From NCBI GenBank assembly GCA_963746905.1, contig CAVVCY010000001.1, positions 342,941-406,940 of the forward strand: a stretch of DNA of 64,000 nucleotides. Direction: 5' to 3'. The first letter of the stretch is position 1, and each line of letters starts with the position of its first letter. Position numbers and translations under genes: made by a program. Origin of the DNA: JALYNX01 sp963746905. GTDB lineage: Bacteria > Actinomycetota > Acidimicrobiia > Spongiisociales > ZC4RG35. The notes under the pieces were generated by a model that worked only from the letters and a program-made list of their open reading frames with translations, was not told the DNA's origin and did no database searches. Shown piece after piece: positions 17,047-26,161 of the stretch.

Positions 17047-18233
17047 CCGTCCTCGTGATCGTGCTGGCCTTGGTCTGCCTGGTGATGGCGGCGTGGCTTC
17101 GAGCAGCGGGCACCGCTGTGACCCGAATTCCCCGCGCCGACGCTCTCCGCGACAGCGCCGACAAGGTCTCCGGAGCCGCCACTGTTGCCGGGCTCCTGGA
17201 GGAACGGGAACTGATCAACCCGGCAGTGAGCGTGGTCGCGGTTGCCTTACTCGTGATCTCCGCAGTGCTCGGCACCGCACTGCTGGCTGCCGGCGCCGGC
17301 CTCGCCAGTTCGGTCGGATATGCGATGGCGGTCGGGATATCGGTCTTTTTTGTCGGCGACCTGGTGCCTCGCCAGGTTGGGCGACACCGAACCAGGCTGA
17401 TCGCCTATCGCTCGGCAGGTCTGCTTGCGGTTTCGATGCGCCTCGGTGGCTGGGCCAACGACCTTCTGCCGGAGCCCGATTCGGAGGAGTCGGACCGAGA
17501 GTCCACCTTCGGCTCTGATGAGGCCGACGAGCAGGAGCGTGAGCTGATCGACTCGGTTCTCGAGTTTGGCGAGACGCTGGTACGTGAGGTCATGACCCCC
17601 AGGCCGGACATGATCACGGTGCCGATCACAGCCACCATCGACCAGCTCGTGTCGATTGCGACCGCCGAGGGCTACTCCAGGGTTCCAATCACCGACAACG
17701 GGGACGTCGTCGGCCTGGTGATCGTCAAGGATCTGCTTCCTTTGCTCACCGACGGCCAGCGGCCCGTATCGCTGAAGGAGGTCATGCGATCGGTCGAATT
17801 TGTCCCCGAGACCAAGCTTGCCTCCGCGCTTCTGGCGGAGATGCAGTCGAGGCGGGTCCACCAGATGATCGTGGTGGACGAGTACGGGGATGTGGCCGGA
17901 CTGGTGACCATCGAGGACCTCATCGAGGAGCTCGTTGGCGAGATCAGTGATGAGACCGACGAGGAGGAGTCGTTCGTCGCTCCTCTTCCCGGCGGTGGAT
18001 GGGATGTCGATGCCCGCTTGCCTGTGGAGGACCTGGCCGACATCGCCGGGGTCCAGCTCCCCGAAGTCGAATGGGACACGGTCGGAGGCCTGGTCCTCGG
18101 GCTTGCCGAGCGCATCCCCGATGAAGGCGAGCAGTTCGACTTCGGCCCGCTCCGCTTCACGGTTACCGGGATGCAGGGCCGCCGCGTCGCGAAGGTGAGA
18201 GTCACCACCTCCAATACCGTCGACTTTCGATGA
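17043..18233 (+). CDS. CBS-pair membrane protein (CorC/HlyC, CNNM-type)
   Basis: 396 residues from GTG 17043. Seen: two or three N-terminal hydrophobic segments (about residues 1-20, 60-85 and 90-105), an acidic linker, the CBS pair with VREVMTPRPDMITV, YSRVPITDNGDVVGLVIVKD and HQMIVVDEYGDVAGLVTIED, then a CorC-HlyC transporter-associated domain (GWDVDARLPVEDLADIAG). Members of this family have been linked to magnesium or cobalt handling. The membrane part is shorter than a full CNNM domain. Overlaps both ybeY and era, as in the usual ybeY-corC-era order. Confidence 0.88.
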   Translation: MTVLVIVLALVCLVMAAWLRAAGTAVTRIPRADALRDSADKVSGAATVAGLLEERELINPAVSVVAVALLVISAVLGTALLAAGAGLASSVGYAMAVGISVFFVGDLVPRQVGRHRTRLIAYRSAGLLAVSMRLGGWANDLLPEPDSEESDRESTFGSDEADEQERELIDSVLEFGETLVREVMTPRPDMITVPITATIDQLVSIATAEGYSRVPITDNGDVVGLVIVKDLLPLLTDGQRPVSLKEVMRSVEFVPETKLASALLAEMQSRRVHQMIVVDEYGDVAGLVTIEDLIEELVGEISDETDEEESFVAPLPGGGWDVDARLPVEDLADIAGVQLPEVEWDTVGGLVLGLAERIPDEGEQFDFGPLRFTVTGMQGRRVAKVRVTTSNTVDFR

Positions 18234-19126
18234 AGTCCGGCTTCGTGCCCGTGGTCGGCCGTCCCAATGTGGGGAAGTCGACCCTGGTCAACAGGCTTGT
18301 CGGTTCCAAGGTCTCGATCACCTCCTCGCGGCCACAGACGACACGAAATGTGATTCGGGGGGTGGTCAACGGGCCCGACCCCGACCAACCGGATTATCAG
18401 ATCGTGCTCCTCGACACCCCGGGGTTGCACAAACCGAAGACCGACCTCGGTGGTCGCCTCAACTCCTATGTCTACGGGACGCTCGGTGAGGCCGACGTGG
18501 TGCTGTTCATGATCGACGCCTCGATGCCGATCGGTCCAGGCGACCGTCTCATCGCTGATCGCCTTCAGACTGCGGGCTCGGAGGTGGTGGTGGCGGTGAA
18601 CAAGATCGATGACGCCGGGCGCGGCGACCTGGTCGAGCAACTGGCCAAGGCAGGGGACTGGGACTTCGCCTCCTACGTCCCGATCTCTGCAATCGAGGGC
18701 GTCGGTCTGGATGACCTGGTAGGCGAGATCGCGCAGCGCCTCCCCGAGGGTCCCCGTTATTACCCGGCCGGGATGACTACCGATCAGCCGGAGAGCATGG
18801 TGATCGGAGAGCTCATCCGGGAGAAGTTCCTGGAGCGGCTCAACGACGAATTGCCCCATTCCCTGCTGGTCAGAGTCGAGGATCTGGAGCAAAGGCCCGA
18901 CGGCCTGATCGACATCTCGGCTCGCGTCATAGTCGAGCGCAAGAGCCAGAAGGGGATAGTCATCGGGCACGAAGGCTCGTTGCTCAAAATCGCAGGGACC
19001 GAGGCCCGTCAGGATCTAGAGGCCCTGCTTGGCGATCGGGTCAACCTCATGCTCCATGTGGCCGTCGAGAAGGACTGGCAGCGCAGTCCCCAGTTGCTGG
19101 ACCGATTCGGATTCACTCCCGCCTGA
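18230..19126 (+). CDS. era: GTPase Era
   Basis: 298 residues. Seen: G1 GRPNVGKST, G2 region SSRPQTTRN, G3 DTPGLHKPK, G4 NKID, and a C-terminal KH domain with IVERKSQKGIVIGHEG. Era binds the 3' end of 16S rRNA and licenses 30S assembly. ATG 18230 overlaps the preceding stop, and its own stop abuts the minus-strand pterin dehydratase. Confidence 0.97.
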   Translation: MKSGFVPVVGRPNVGKSTLVNRLVGSKVSITSSRPQTTRNVIRGVVNGPDPDQPDYQIVLLDTPGLHKPKTDLGGRLNSYVYGTLGEADVVLFMIDASMPIGPGDRLIADRLQTAGSEVVVAVNKIDDAGRGDLVEQLAKAGDWDFASYVPISAIEGVGLDDLVGEIAQRLPEGPRYYPAGMTTDQPESMVIGELIREKFLERLNDELPHSLLVRVEDLEQRPDGLIDISARVIVERKSQKGIVIGHEGSLLKIAGTEARQDLEALLGDRVNLMLHVAVEKDWQRSPQLLDRFGFTPA

Positions 19127-19411
19127 TCAGGGGCGGTAGAGCGAGTCGCAGAGGTCGGCCAGATCCGTGTCTAGCTGGGTCAGGCCGCCCTCAGAGTGAG
19201 TCGACAGTCGCAGCGTCACCTTGTTCCAGCGAATATCGATGTCCGGGTGATGGTTGGCTTTCTCGGCGAGCACGGCAACTTCGGCGACAAACCCGATCGA
19301 CTCCACGAAATCGGGGAATTCATAGGCGCGGGATATCAAGTACCCGGACCGGTCCCACTCCGGATGATTATCGAGAAACTCTGTGATCTCGGCCTCATTG
19401 AGCAGTGCCAT
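19127..19411 (-). CDS. phhB: Pterin-4a-carbinolamine dehydratase
   Basis: 94 residues from ATG at 19411; longer in-frame extensions overlap recO and look unnatural. Seen: AEKANHHPDIDIRW and the LSTHSEGGLTQLDTDLA motif, the PCD/DCoH active-site histidine signature. The enzyme dehydrates 4a-hydroxytetrahydropterin formed by aromatic amino acid hydroxylases. No hydroxylase is next to it, as in many bacteria where PCD stands alone. Embedded between era and recO on the opposite strand. Confidence 0.9.
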   Translation of the reverse strand: MALLNEAEITEFLDNHPEWDRSGYLISRAYEFPDFVESIGFVAEVAVLAEKANHHPDIDIRWNKVTLRLSTHSEGGLTQLDTDLADLCDSLYRP

Positions 19412-19468
19412 GGGAGCCGAGGGTAAACCCCCAAGCAGTTCTCCGTCGTCCCTACCCTGAACCCACTC

Positions 19469-20185
19469 ATGGGGATCAGACACGATCAGGGCATCGTTCT
19501 CCGCTCCTACCCCTTCGGCGATGCCGATCGCGTGGTAGTTCTCCTCAGCCCCAACAACGGCAAGATCCGAACCGTGGCCAAGGGGATCCGAAAGACGAAG
19601 AGCCGATTTGGTGGCCGGCTCGAGCCCTTCACCCACGTCGACCTGGTGCTGTACGAGGGGCGCAACCTCGACACCATCACCCAGGTAGCTGTTCTCGAGC
19701 CTTTTCCCCGGCTCCGCAACGATCTCGACTCGGTGATCGCTGCCGGCACCATGGTCGAGGCTGCCGATGCCGTTGCCCAGGAGGACGAGTCGTCGATGCG
19801 CCTGTTCCTCCTCCTCCATCGGGGGTTGCGCGCCCTCGAATCAGGGCGCAACGGCCCGGACCTGATCACCAGTTTCTTGTTGAAATTGGCCGATGTGGTC
19901 GGGGTGGCACCGTCGCTTCTGGTCTGTGCCTCCTGCGGCCGGGTGGACGATCTGCACCGCTTTTCATTCGGAGGCGGTGGCGTGATCTGCGATCGATGTG
20001 GCGTCGAGGGGTCGGTTCGACTTCGCGACGGCATCACTGGCTATCTCGCTGCCCTCGCGGAGGCCGAGTTCAGTGGGCTCCCTGAGACGGACGCCGGTCT
20101 CTCCGGTGAGGCGATGGGTATCACCCGCCGATTCGTCGAGTACCACCTCGATCGCAAGCTGTCCTCTCTGGCGGTGCTGGATTGA
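19469..20185 (+). CDS. recO: DNA repair protein RecO
   Basis: 238 residues. Seen: N-terminal OB fold (HDQGIVLRSYPFGDADRVVVLLS, of which RSYPFGDADRV is the family motif), then the helical domain and a four-cysteine zinc site CASCGRV and CDRCG. RecO loads RecA onto SSB-coated single strands with RecR. Its stop overlaps the uppS start by four bases. Confidence 0.93.
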   Translation: MGIRHDQGIVLRSYPFGDADRVVVLLSPNNGKIRTVAKGIRKTKSRFGGRLEPFTHVDLVLYEGRNLDTITQVAVLEPFPRLRNDLDSVIAAGTMVEAADAVAQEDESSMRLFLLLHRGLRALESGRNGPDLITSFLLKLADVVGVAPSLLVCASCGRVDDLHRFSFGGGGVICDRCGVEGSVRLRDGITGYLAALAEAEFSGLPETDAGLSGEAMGITRRFVEYHLDRKLSSLAVLD

Positions 20186-20937
20186 GTTTGGATCTCTCCA
20201 AAGTCGATCCCGACCGAATCCCGAGGCACGTCGGGCTGATCCTCGACGGCAACGGGCGCTGGGCCAACGCGAGAGGCCTGCCCCGCACCGCCGGCCACCT
20301 TGCGGGTGAAGCGGCCCTCTTCGACACGGTTGAGGGGGCTCTCGAGATCGGGATCGAGTGGGTCACGGCCTACACCTTCTCCACAGAGAACTGGTCGCGC
20401 TCCGATGAGGAGGTGGAGTTCCTGATGTGGTTCAACGAGGACCTCCTACTCCGACGGCGCGACGAGCTCGACGCACAAGGGGTCCGGATGCGGTTTGCCG
20501 GGGACATGGACGATCCGAGGATTCCCGACCGCAACCGCAAGCACATGGCCGACGCCGCCGAGAAGACCGCGGGCAACACCAAGCTCCATTTGGTTTTTGC
20601 GTTCAACTACGGGAGCAGGCGGGAGATCGTGGACGCCACCCGCGCGCTGGCGGCGCGGGTGGCGGCCGGTGAGCTGTCGATCGACGACATCGACGAGCAG
20701 GCGATTGAGTCGTGTCTCTACATCCCGGAGATGCCGGCTGCGGATCTGATCATCCGCTCTTCGGGCGAACATCGCCTCTCCAACTTCCTGCTCTGGCAGG
20801 CCGCCTACGCAGAGTTCTACTTCCCGGGCATCCTCTGGCCGGACTTCGACCGCAACGCACTCGTTGACGCCGTTGTCGACTATCAGGCCCGGGATCGGCG
20901 CTTCGGCGCAGCCGATGACACGCCCCAGGTTGACTAA
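20182..20937 (+). CDS. uppS: Undecaprenyl diphosphate synthase (isoprenyl transferase)
   Basis: 251 residues from TTG 20182. Seen: PRHVGLILDGNGRWANARG with the catalytic Asp, GHLAGEAALFD, TAYTFSTENWSRS, FAFNYGSRREIVDA, and DLIIRSSGEHRLSNFLLWQ. UppS condenses isopentenyl diphosphate onto farnesyl diphosphate to make the C55 carrier for peptidoglycan. The usual MDGNGRWA methionine is a leucine here. Coupled to recO by overlap. Confidence 0.95.
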   Translation: MSLDLSKVDPDRIPRHVGLILDGNGRWANARGLPRTAGHLAGEAALFDTVEGALEIGIEWVTAYTFSTENWSRSDEEVEFLMWFNEDLLLRRRDELDAQGVRMRFAGDMDDPRIPDRNRKHMADAAEKTAGNTKLHLVFAFNYGSRREIVDATRALAARVAAGELSIDDIDEQAIESCLYIPEMPAADLIIRSSGEHRLSNFLLWQAAYAEFYFPGILWPDFDRNALVDAVVDYQARDRRFGAADDTPQVD

Positions 20938-20971
20938 GCATCTGGACCAGGCCACCGTTCCCCGCTCAATC

Positions 20972-22279
20972 ATGACCGAAGTCACCCTCGACACCATCTC
21001 CGCCCTCGCCAAGAAGCGGGGTTTCGTGTTCCAGGCCTCCGAGATCTACGGAGGGCTGCGCTCCTCCTATGACTACGGGCCGCTCGGCGTCGAGCTGCTG
21101 CGCAACGTCAAGGAGGCATGGTGGCGGGCGATGGTCCAGGAGCGCTCGGACATTGTTGGCCTCGACTCGGCAATCCTCCAGGCCCGCCAGGTGTGGCAGG
21201 CGTCCGGCCACGAGGAGGTGTTCACCGATCCTCTGGTCGAGTGCCGGAACTGCAACTCTCGGCATCGTCTCGACAAGCTCGAGGATCCGAACACCTGCCC
21301 GACCTGCGGTCAGAGCGGGACCTTCACCGATCCCCGCAACTTCAACCTGATGTTCCGCACTCACATGGGCCCAGTGGACTCCGAGGAGAACCTGGTTTAT
21401 CTCCGGCCCGAGACCGCGCAGGGGATCTTCATCAACTTCGAGAACGTTCGACGCACTCTGCGGCTCAAGCTCCCTTTCGGGATCGCACAGTTAGGCAAGT
21501 CATTCCGGAACGAGATCACGCCCGGTCAGTTCGTTTTCAGAACCCGCGAGTTCGAGCAGATGGAGATGGAGTACTTCTGCCGTCCCGCGGAGAGCGCCGA
21601 GTGGTTCCAGTACTGGCAGGACCACCGGATGAGTTGGTACCTCGACTTGGGGATGACCGAGGAGCGGCTCCGGATCCGGCCCCATGATGCCGACGAGCTG
21701 AGTCACTACTCATCGGGAACCGTCGATGTCGAGTACCTGTTTCCCTGGGGGTGGGACGAGTTGGAGGGGATCGCCAATCGCACCGATTTCGATCTCAGAC
21801 AGCATGCCGAAGCGTCGGGCGAGGACCTGACCTACTTCGACCAGGACACCAACGAGCGGTTCTTTCCCCATGTCATCGAACCTGCGGCCGGCGCAACCCG
21901 AACCACCTTTGCCTTCCTCATCGATGCCTACACCGAGGAGAAGGTGAACGACGAGACGAGGGTGGTCCTCAGACTCGACCCGCGGCTCGCCCCCTACAAG
22001 GTGGCGGTCCTACCCCTCTCCAAAAAGCCCGAACTGGTCGAACCGGCGGAGCGTATTGCCACCGAATTGCGACGACGATGGATGACCGAGGTTGACACCA
22101 CGCAGTCGATCGGGCGCCGCTACCGCCGCCAGGACGAGATCGGGACGCCGTATGCGGTCACGGTGGACTTCGAGACCTTGGACGATCAGGCGGTGACGGT
22201 GCGCGACCGGGACACGATGGGCCAGGACCGAATCCCGATCGAAGGTTTGGTCGACTATCTGGCGGGAAAGCTCTCCTGA
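20972..22279 (+). CDS. glyS: Glycyl-tRNA synthetase (dimeric, eukaryotic/archaeal-like type)
   Basis: 435 residues from ATG 20972, chosen because the frame opens inside uppS and family members start near TLDTISALAKKRGF. Seen: class II motifs, IYGGLRSSYDYGPLG, LRPETAQGIFINF, a four-cysteine zinc site (CRNCNSRH and CPTCGQSG), FRNEITPGQFVFRTREFEQMEME split over motif 2, and a C-terminal anticodon-binding domain from about residue 340. This is the alpha2 GlyRS found in Actinobacteria, not the alpha2beta2 form. No T-box leader was recognised. Confidence 0.95.
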   Translation: MTEVTLDTISALAKKRGFVFQASEIYGGLRSSYDYGPLGVELLRNVKEAWWRAMVQERSDIVGLDSAILQARQVWQASGHEEVFTDPLVECRNCNSRHRLDKLEDPNTCPTCGQSGTFTDPRNFNLMFRTHMGPVDSEENLVYLRPETAQGIFINFENVRRTLRLKLPFGIAQLGKSFRNEITPGQFVFRTREFEQMEMEYFCRPAESAEWFQYWQDHRMSWYLDLGMTEERLRIRPHDADELSHYSSGTVDVEYLFPWGWDELEGIANRTDFDLRQHAEASGEDLTYFDQDTNERFFPHVIEPAAGATRTTFAFLIDAYTEEKVNDETRVVLRLDPRLAPYKVAVLPLSKKPELVEPAERIATELRRRWMTEVDTTQSIGRRYRRQDEIGTPYAVTVDFETLDDQAVTVRDRDTMGQDRIPIEGLVDYLAGKLS

Positions 22280-22326
22280 GCTTTACCGGGGCTTGATCCC
22301 GGCCCTCCACACTTCACTCAGGTGGC

Positions 22327-23085
22327 ATGACGATGAAACGCATCCTTGGTTGGGCTCTTGCAGCGATCCTGGTTCTCGGGGTCGGTTTCGTGGGCTGGCT
22401 CTACTTCGCCGGCGGCTCAGGCGAGCCGTCGACGGAGCTGACGACGCCGCCGATCGCAGAGGCATCGACCACAACTGCATCGGGATCGACCGATCCCACC
22501 GCCGACCCGGTCACCACCGTCACGTCGACCGTCGCCTCGACCGGCCAGGCCTTCGTGATCGACCCCGCTCTGTCGGTCGCCAGCTTCGAGATCGATGAGG
22601 TTCTCCGTGGATCGCCCAAGCACGTCGTCGGAACCACGTCGGAGTTGGCCGGTCAGATCTCGGTCGACCCTGCCGACCTCACTTCCGCCGAGTTCTCCCA
22701 GATCTTGATCAACGCCCGCACCTTCGAGACCGACTCGGGAAACCGGGATCGCGCCATCCGGGGCCCGGTGATCCTGAACTCGGCCAGTGACGAGTTCGAG
22801 TTCATCAGCTTCGACGTGACGTCGGTGGACGGCCTCAGTGGGGCGGCTGTGGTGGGGGAGCCCATCGACTTCACGGTGACCGGCGATCTCAAGATCAAGG
22901 ACACGACACAGTCGGTGACCTTCGACGTTTCGGCGACCTTTGTTGACGAAAACACGATCGAGGGAAGCGCACAGACAACGGTGCTCCGCGACGACTTCGG
23001 GCTGGGCATACCCCAGGCTCCCGGCGTGGCCGACGTATCCCAGGAGGTCTTGATTCGCCTCGATTTTGTGGCCACCTCAGTCTGA
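22327..23085 (+). CDS. Membrane-anchored YceI-family protein
   Basis: 252 residues. Seen: N-terminal membrane segment (LAAILVLGVGFVGWLYF), a Thr/Ser/Pro-rich linker of about 60 residues, then a YceI domain (ASFEIDEVLRGSPKHVVGTT, FDVTSVDGLSG, DLKIKDTTQSVTFDVSA). YceI domains are lipocalin-like and bind polyprenoids or other lipophilic molecules in the periplasm or outside the membrane. ATG 22327 or 22333 are both possible. It stands between glyS and dnaG, and the ligand is unknown. Confidence 0.85.
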   Translation: MTMKRILGWALAAILVLGVGFVGWLYFAGGSGEPSTELTTPPIAEASTTTASGSTDPTADPVTTVTSTVASTGQAFVIDPALSVASFEIDEVLRGSPKHVVGTTSELAGQISVDPADLTSAEFSQILINARTFETDSGNRDRAIRGPVILNSASDEFEFISFDVTSVDGLSGAAVVGEPIDFTVTGDLKIKDTTQSVTFDVSATFVDENTIEGSAQTTVLRDDFGLGIPQAPGVADVSQEVLIRLDFVATSV

Positions 23086-23118
23086 AGACCAACAGGGCGT
23101 CCTTATGATCGGTGGGCC

Positions 23119-24858
23119 ATGGCAGATCGCTCCGATATCGACCGGGTCCGAGAGGCCACTGATCTCGTCGATCTGATATCCGAGGTCACAACCGTCAAGC
23201 GTTCCGGCCGCTCTTTCATGGCGGTTTGCCCGTTCCATGAGGAGAAGACGCCGTCGATGTCGGTCGATCGAGCCCGCGGCCTCTATCACTGCTTCGGATG
23301 CGGCAAAGGGGGCGACGTCTTCACTTTCGTTTCCGAGACCCAGGGCGTGGAGTTCGGGGACGCCCTTGAGTTGTTGGCCCGCAAGGCCGGGATCACTCTC
23401 ACCCAGGATCCGGCTGAGGCCCGCAACCGGGGGAGGAGAGGGGCGGCCATTGAGGCCATCCGAAGGGCGATCGAGGTCTACAACCAGCGGCTACGAACTG
23501 CGGCCGACGCCGGCCCGGCGCGGTCTTATCTTCGTGGCCGAGGCTACGACGGCGACCTCATCGACGAGTGGAGGATGGGTTTCGCCGGGGTCGACTGGGA
23601 CACTCTGACCAAGGAGTTGAAGGCGGGCGGCGTCGAAGATCAGGTCTTGATCGATGCCGGTCTCGCCCGACGCGGCCGAAACGGGGTATTCGACGTCTTT
23701 CGGGGTCGTCTGATGTTTCCGATCTATGACCTTCGTGGCGACCCGGTTGGATTTGGGGGCCGCAAGCTGGAGGGGATCGACCGCAAGGTGACCAACAACC
23801 CCGACGCCAAATACGTGAATTCGGCCGACTCCCTCCTCTATCACAAGGGATCGCTCCTGTTTGGGCTGGATCGTGCCCGCAAGAACATGTCCGAAGACTC
23901 GCCTGCAGTGATCGTCGAGGGCTACACCGATGTCATCGCCATGCACCAGGCGGGGATCACCACCGCTATTGCCACATGTGGCACGGCCCTTGGCGATGGC
24001 CACTTCGACCTGCTGCGACGGTTTTCAGAGAGGGTGGTGCTCGCATTTGACGCCGACGAGGCCGGGTCGAGGGCCGCACTGCGTGGTGACCAATTGGAAA
24101 CACCATTCCGGCTTGACCTCGATCTCCGGGTGGCGGTGATGCCCGACGGGCTCGACCCGGCCGATCTCGTCCAGGAGGGGCGTGGCGAGGAGCTGGTGTC
24201 GGCGGTGAAGTCGGCCCGACCTCTCCTCGAGCACCGGATCGACCACGAAGTAGCCAAGTACGACCTGGCCGGCCCCGAAGGTCGGGCACGGGCGTTGCAC
24301 AGTGCAGCCGCCGAGCTCCGCAAAGTGAACGATGTGATCGCACGTCGGGAGTACATGCGCTACGTGGCGCGACGAGTAGGGGTGGATCTGGCCGACGTCG
24401 AGGCCGCTGTCGGTGGTGGTCGAACCACGGGGTCGAAAGGTGGTCCGGCGACAGACAAACCCTTCGACCGCATCGATGTGGAACTGCTCCGACTGGTTCT
24501 CGCCAACAATGGCGGGCTCTCGGACCTGACCGAAGCCGACTTTGCGGACGAGCGCCTGGGCGAGGCCTTTGCCGCTCTCGAATCCCGGATCTCCACCACG
24601 CCAGAGGGCACCCCGCTCGACATCTCCAGCGTCGAGCCCTTGTTGCAGGGAATGCTTCTCTCCCTGGCCCTAGATGATCGGCCACTGGCATCAGTCGGGG
24701 AGATGAACGGCCGACTCAAGGAGCGCCGTCTCGACGCCGAGATGGCCGGCCTCCAGGCCGAGATGGACCTGCTTACCCCGGGCAGTGAGCCGCACTCGGC
24801 GGCCCTGCAGCGGATGATGACCTTGCAGCGTGAGAAGCGTTCGACACCCGAGGATTGA
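23119..24858 (+). CDS. dnaG: DNA primase
   Basis: 579 residues. Seen: CHC2 zinc finger CPFHEEKTPS with YHCFGCGKGGD near the N-terminus, the RNA-polymerase-like core with TOPRIM (VIVEGYTDVIAMHQAG, then LAFDADEAGSRA), and a C-terminal helicase-interaction region. DnaG makes RNA primers at the replication fork. Located directly upstream of the principal sigma factor, the conserved dnaG-rpoD order of the macromolecular synthesis operon; rpsU is not there. Confidence 0.96.
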   Translation: MADRSDIDRVREATDLVDLISEVTTVKRSGRSFMAVCPFHEEKTPSMSVDRARGLYHCFGCGKGGDVFTFVSETQGVEFGDALELLARKAGITLTQDPAEARNRGRRGAAIEAIRRAIEVYNQRLRTAADAGPARSYLRGRGYDGDLIDEWRMGFAGVDWDTLTKELKAGGVEDQVLIDAGLARRGRNGVFDVFRGRLMFPIYDLRGDPVGFGGRKLEGIDRKVTNNPDAKYVNSADSLLYHKGSLLFGLDRARKNMSEDSPAVIVEGYTDVIAMHQAGITTAIATCGTALGDGHFDLLRRFSERVVLAFDADEAGSRAALRGDQLETPFRLDLDLRVAVMPDGLDPADLVQEGRGEELVSAVKSARPLLEHRIDHEVAKYDLAGPEGRARALHSAAAELRKVNDVIARREYMRYVARRVGVDLADVEAAVGGGRTTGSKGGPATDKPFDRIDVELLRLVLANNGGLSDLTEADFADERLGEAFAALESRISTTPEGTPLDISSVEPLLQGMLLSLALDDRPLASVGEMNGRLKERRLDAEMAGLQAEMDLLTPGSEPHSAALQRMMTLQREKRSTPED

Positions 24859-24915
24859 TCCGACGCGGTGTCAGGACAATCCGGTTAACGGACCCCCTGG
24901 AACCAGGTAGGTTTA

Positions 24916-24942
24916 CCGGTGGGAGAAACAGGTCCCCACCGG
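24916..24942 (+). promoter_or_regulatory. Hairpin immediately upstream of rpoD start
   Basis: CCGGTGGG at 24916-24923 pairs perfectly with CCCACCGG at 24935-24942, leaving four bases before the GTG at 24947. In the mRNA this stem would cover the place where a ribosome binding site must lie. No T tract follows, so it is not an intrinsic terminator. A role in translation control is inferred. Confidence 0.45.
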
Positions 24943-24946
24943 AGCC

Positions 24947-26074
24947 GTGAACGAAGAGCTGAGCACAGTCGTTGGTGCCCTGGTCAAGCGGGGCAAACAT
25001 CGCGGGTTCCTGACGATGGCCGAGATCCAACAAGAGTTGGAGGACGCCGAGGCGTCGGGCGAGGCTTTCGAGAAGGTCGCCGATGCCCTCCGCGCTCAGG
25101 GGATGCGCCTCACCGAGGAAGGGCCGGGGGTCACCGAGGAGTTCATCGAGGTCAGCCAGATCTCGGTCTCGGATCCGGTACGGCTCTATCTCAATGAGAT
25201 CGGCCGCTACTCGCTGCTGACGTCCCAGCAAGAAGTTGAGCTGGCGATGCAGATGGAGGCCGGGCAGCGGGCCCAGGCCCGACTCGCAGAAGAAGGTCTC
25301 AACGAAGAGGATCGCTCGTTCCTCCAGCACGAGATGGAGATGGGCGAGGCCGCCCACGATCAGCTGGTGCAGTCCAACCTTCGCCTCGTCGTAGCCCTGG
25401 CTCGCCGTTACGTGGGCAGGGGGATGGCGCTGTTGGATCTGATCCAGGAGGGCAATGTCGGCTTGATGCGGGCCGTAGAGCGGTTTGATTACCGGCGGGG
25501 CTTCAAGTTTTCGACTTATGCGACCTGGTGGATCCGGCAGGCGATCTCGCGGGCGATCGCCGATCAGGGCCGGACCATCCGGATGCCGATCCATGTTCTC
25601 GACTCGGTCAACAAGCTGACCCGCGCCCAGCGGGAGCTGACCCAGCAAAGGGGGAGAGCCCCGTCGATCGACGAGCTCGCCTTCGAACTGGACATCGAGC
25701 CCAGCCGCGTTGCCGAGTTACAGCGGATCGCACAGGACACGGTGTCGCTGGAGACCCCGGTAGGCGAGGACGACGACGGAACCTTGGGCGACCTGGTGGA
25801 GGACCACGACTCGGACCTCCCTGCCGATGCTGCGACTTTTGCCTCTCTCCAGGATCAGCTGGCTCAGGCGTTGGAGGGCCTCAACGCCCGGGAACGAGAG
25901 GTCCTGATCATGCGCTTCGGGCTGGCGGATGGTCGGATGCGAACTCTGGAAGAGGTCGGCTCCCATTTCAAGGTGACCCGGGAGCGGATTCGGCAGCTGG
26001 AGACCAAGGCCCTCGCCAAACTCCGTCACCCCGACAAGTCGCACAAGCTGGAGGGCTTTCTCGAAGGCTCGTGA
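24947..26074 (+). CDS. rpoD: Principal RNA polymerase sigma factor (RpoD/SigA)
   Basis: 375 residues from GTG 24947. Seen: a region 1.1-like N-terminus, region 1.2 (DPVRLYLNEIGRYSLLT), region 2 with SNLRLVVALARRYVGRGM, LLDLIQEGNVGLMRAVERFD and FKFSTYATWWIRQAI, region 3, and region 4 ending with ERIRQLETKALAKLRHP. These are the hallmarks of a group 1 sigma factor that recognises -35/-10 housekeeping promoters. The dnaG neighbourhood supports it as the principal sigma. Confidence 0.95.
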   Translation: MNEELSTVVGALVKRGKHRGFLTMAEIQQELEDAEASGEAFEKVADALRAQGMRLTEEGPGVTEEFIEVSQISVSDPVRLYLNEIGRYSLLTSQQEVELAMQMEAGQRAQARLAEEGLNEEDRSFLQHEMEMGEAAHDQLVQSNLRLVVALARRYVGRGMALLDLIQEGNVGLMRAVERFDYRRGFKFSTYATWWIRQAISRAIADQGRTIRMPIHVLDSVNKLTRAQRELTQQRGRAPSIDELAFELDIEPSRVAELQRIAQDTVSLETPVGEDDDGTLGDLVEDHDSDLPADAATFASLQDQLAQALEGLNAREREVLIMRFGLADGRMRTLEEVGSHFKVTRERIRQLETKALAKLRHPDKSHKLEGFLEGS

Positions 26075-26161
26075 CGAACGGGTGGCCGACTTCCATCCGA
26101 TCCCGGTTTTCCTGTCCCAGTGCCCTGCCACCGTCGTGATGCACGACGAAGGGAGAGAATC

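Noticed and set aside
20938..20971. T-box riboswitch before glyS
   Set aside because: The gap between uppS and glyS is only 34 bases, too short for a T-box.
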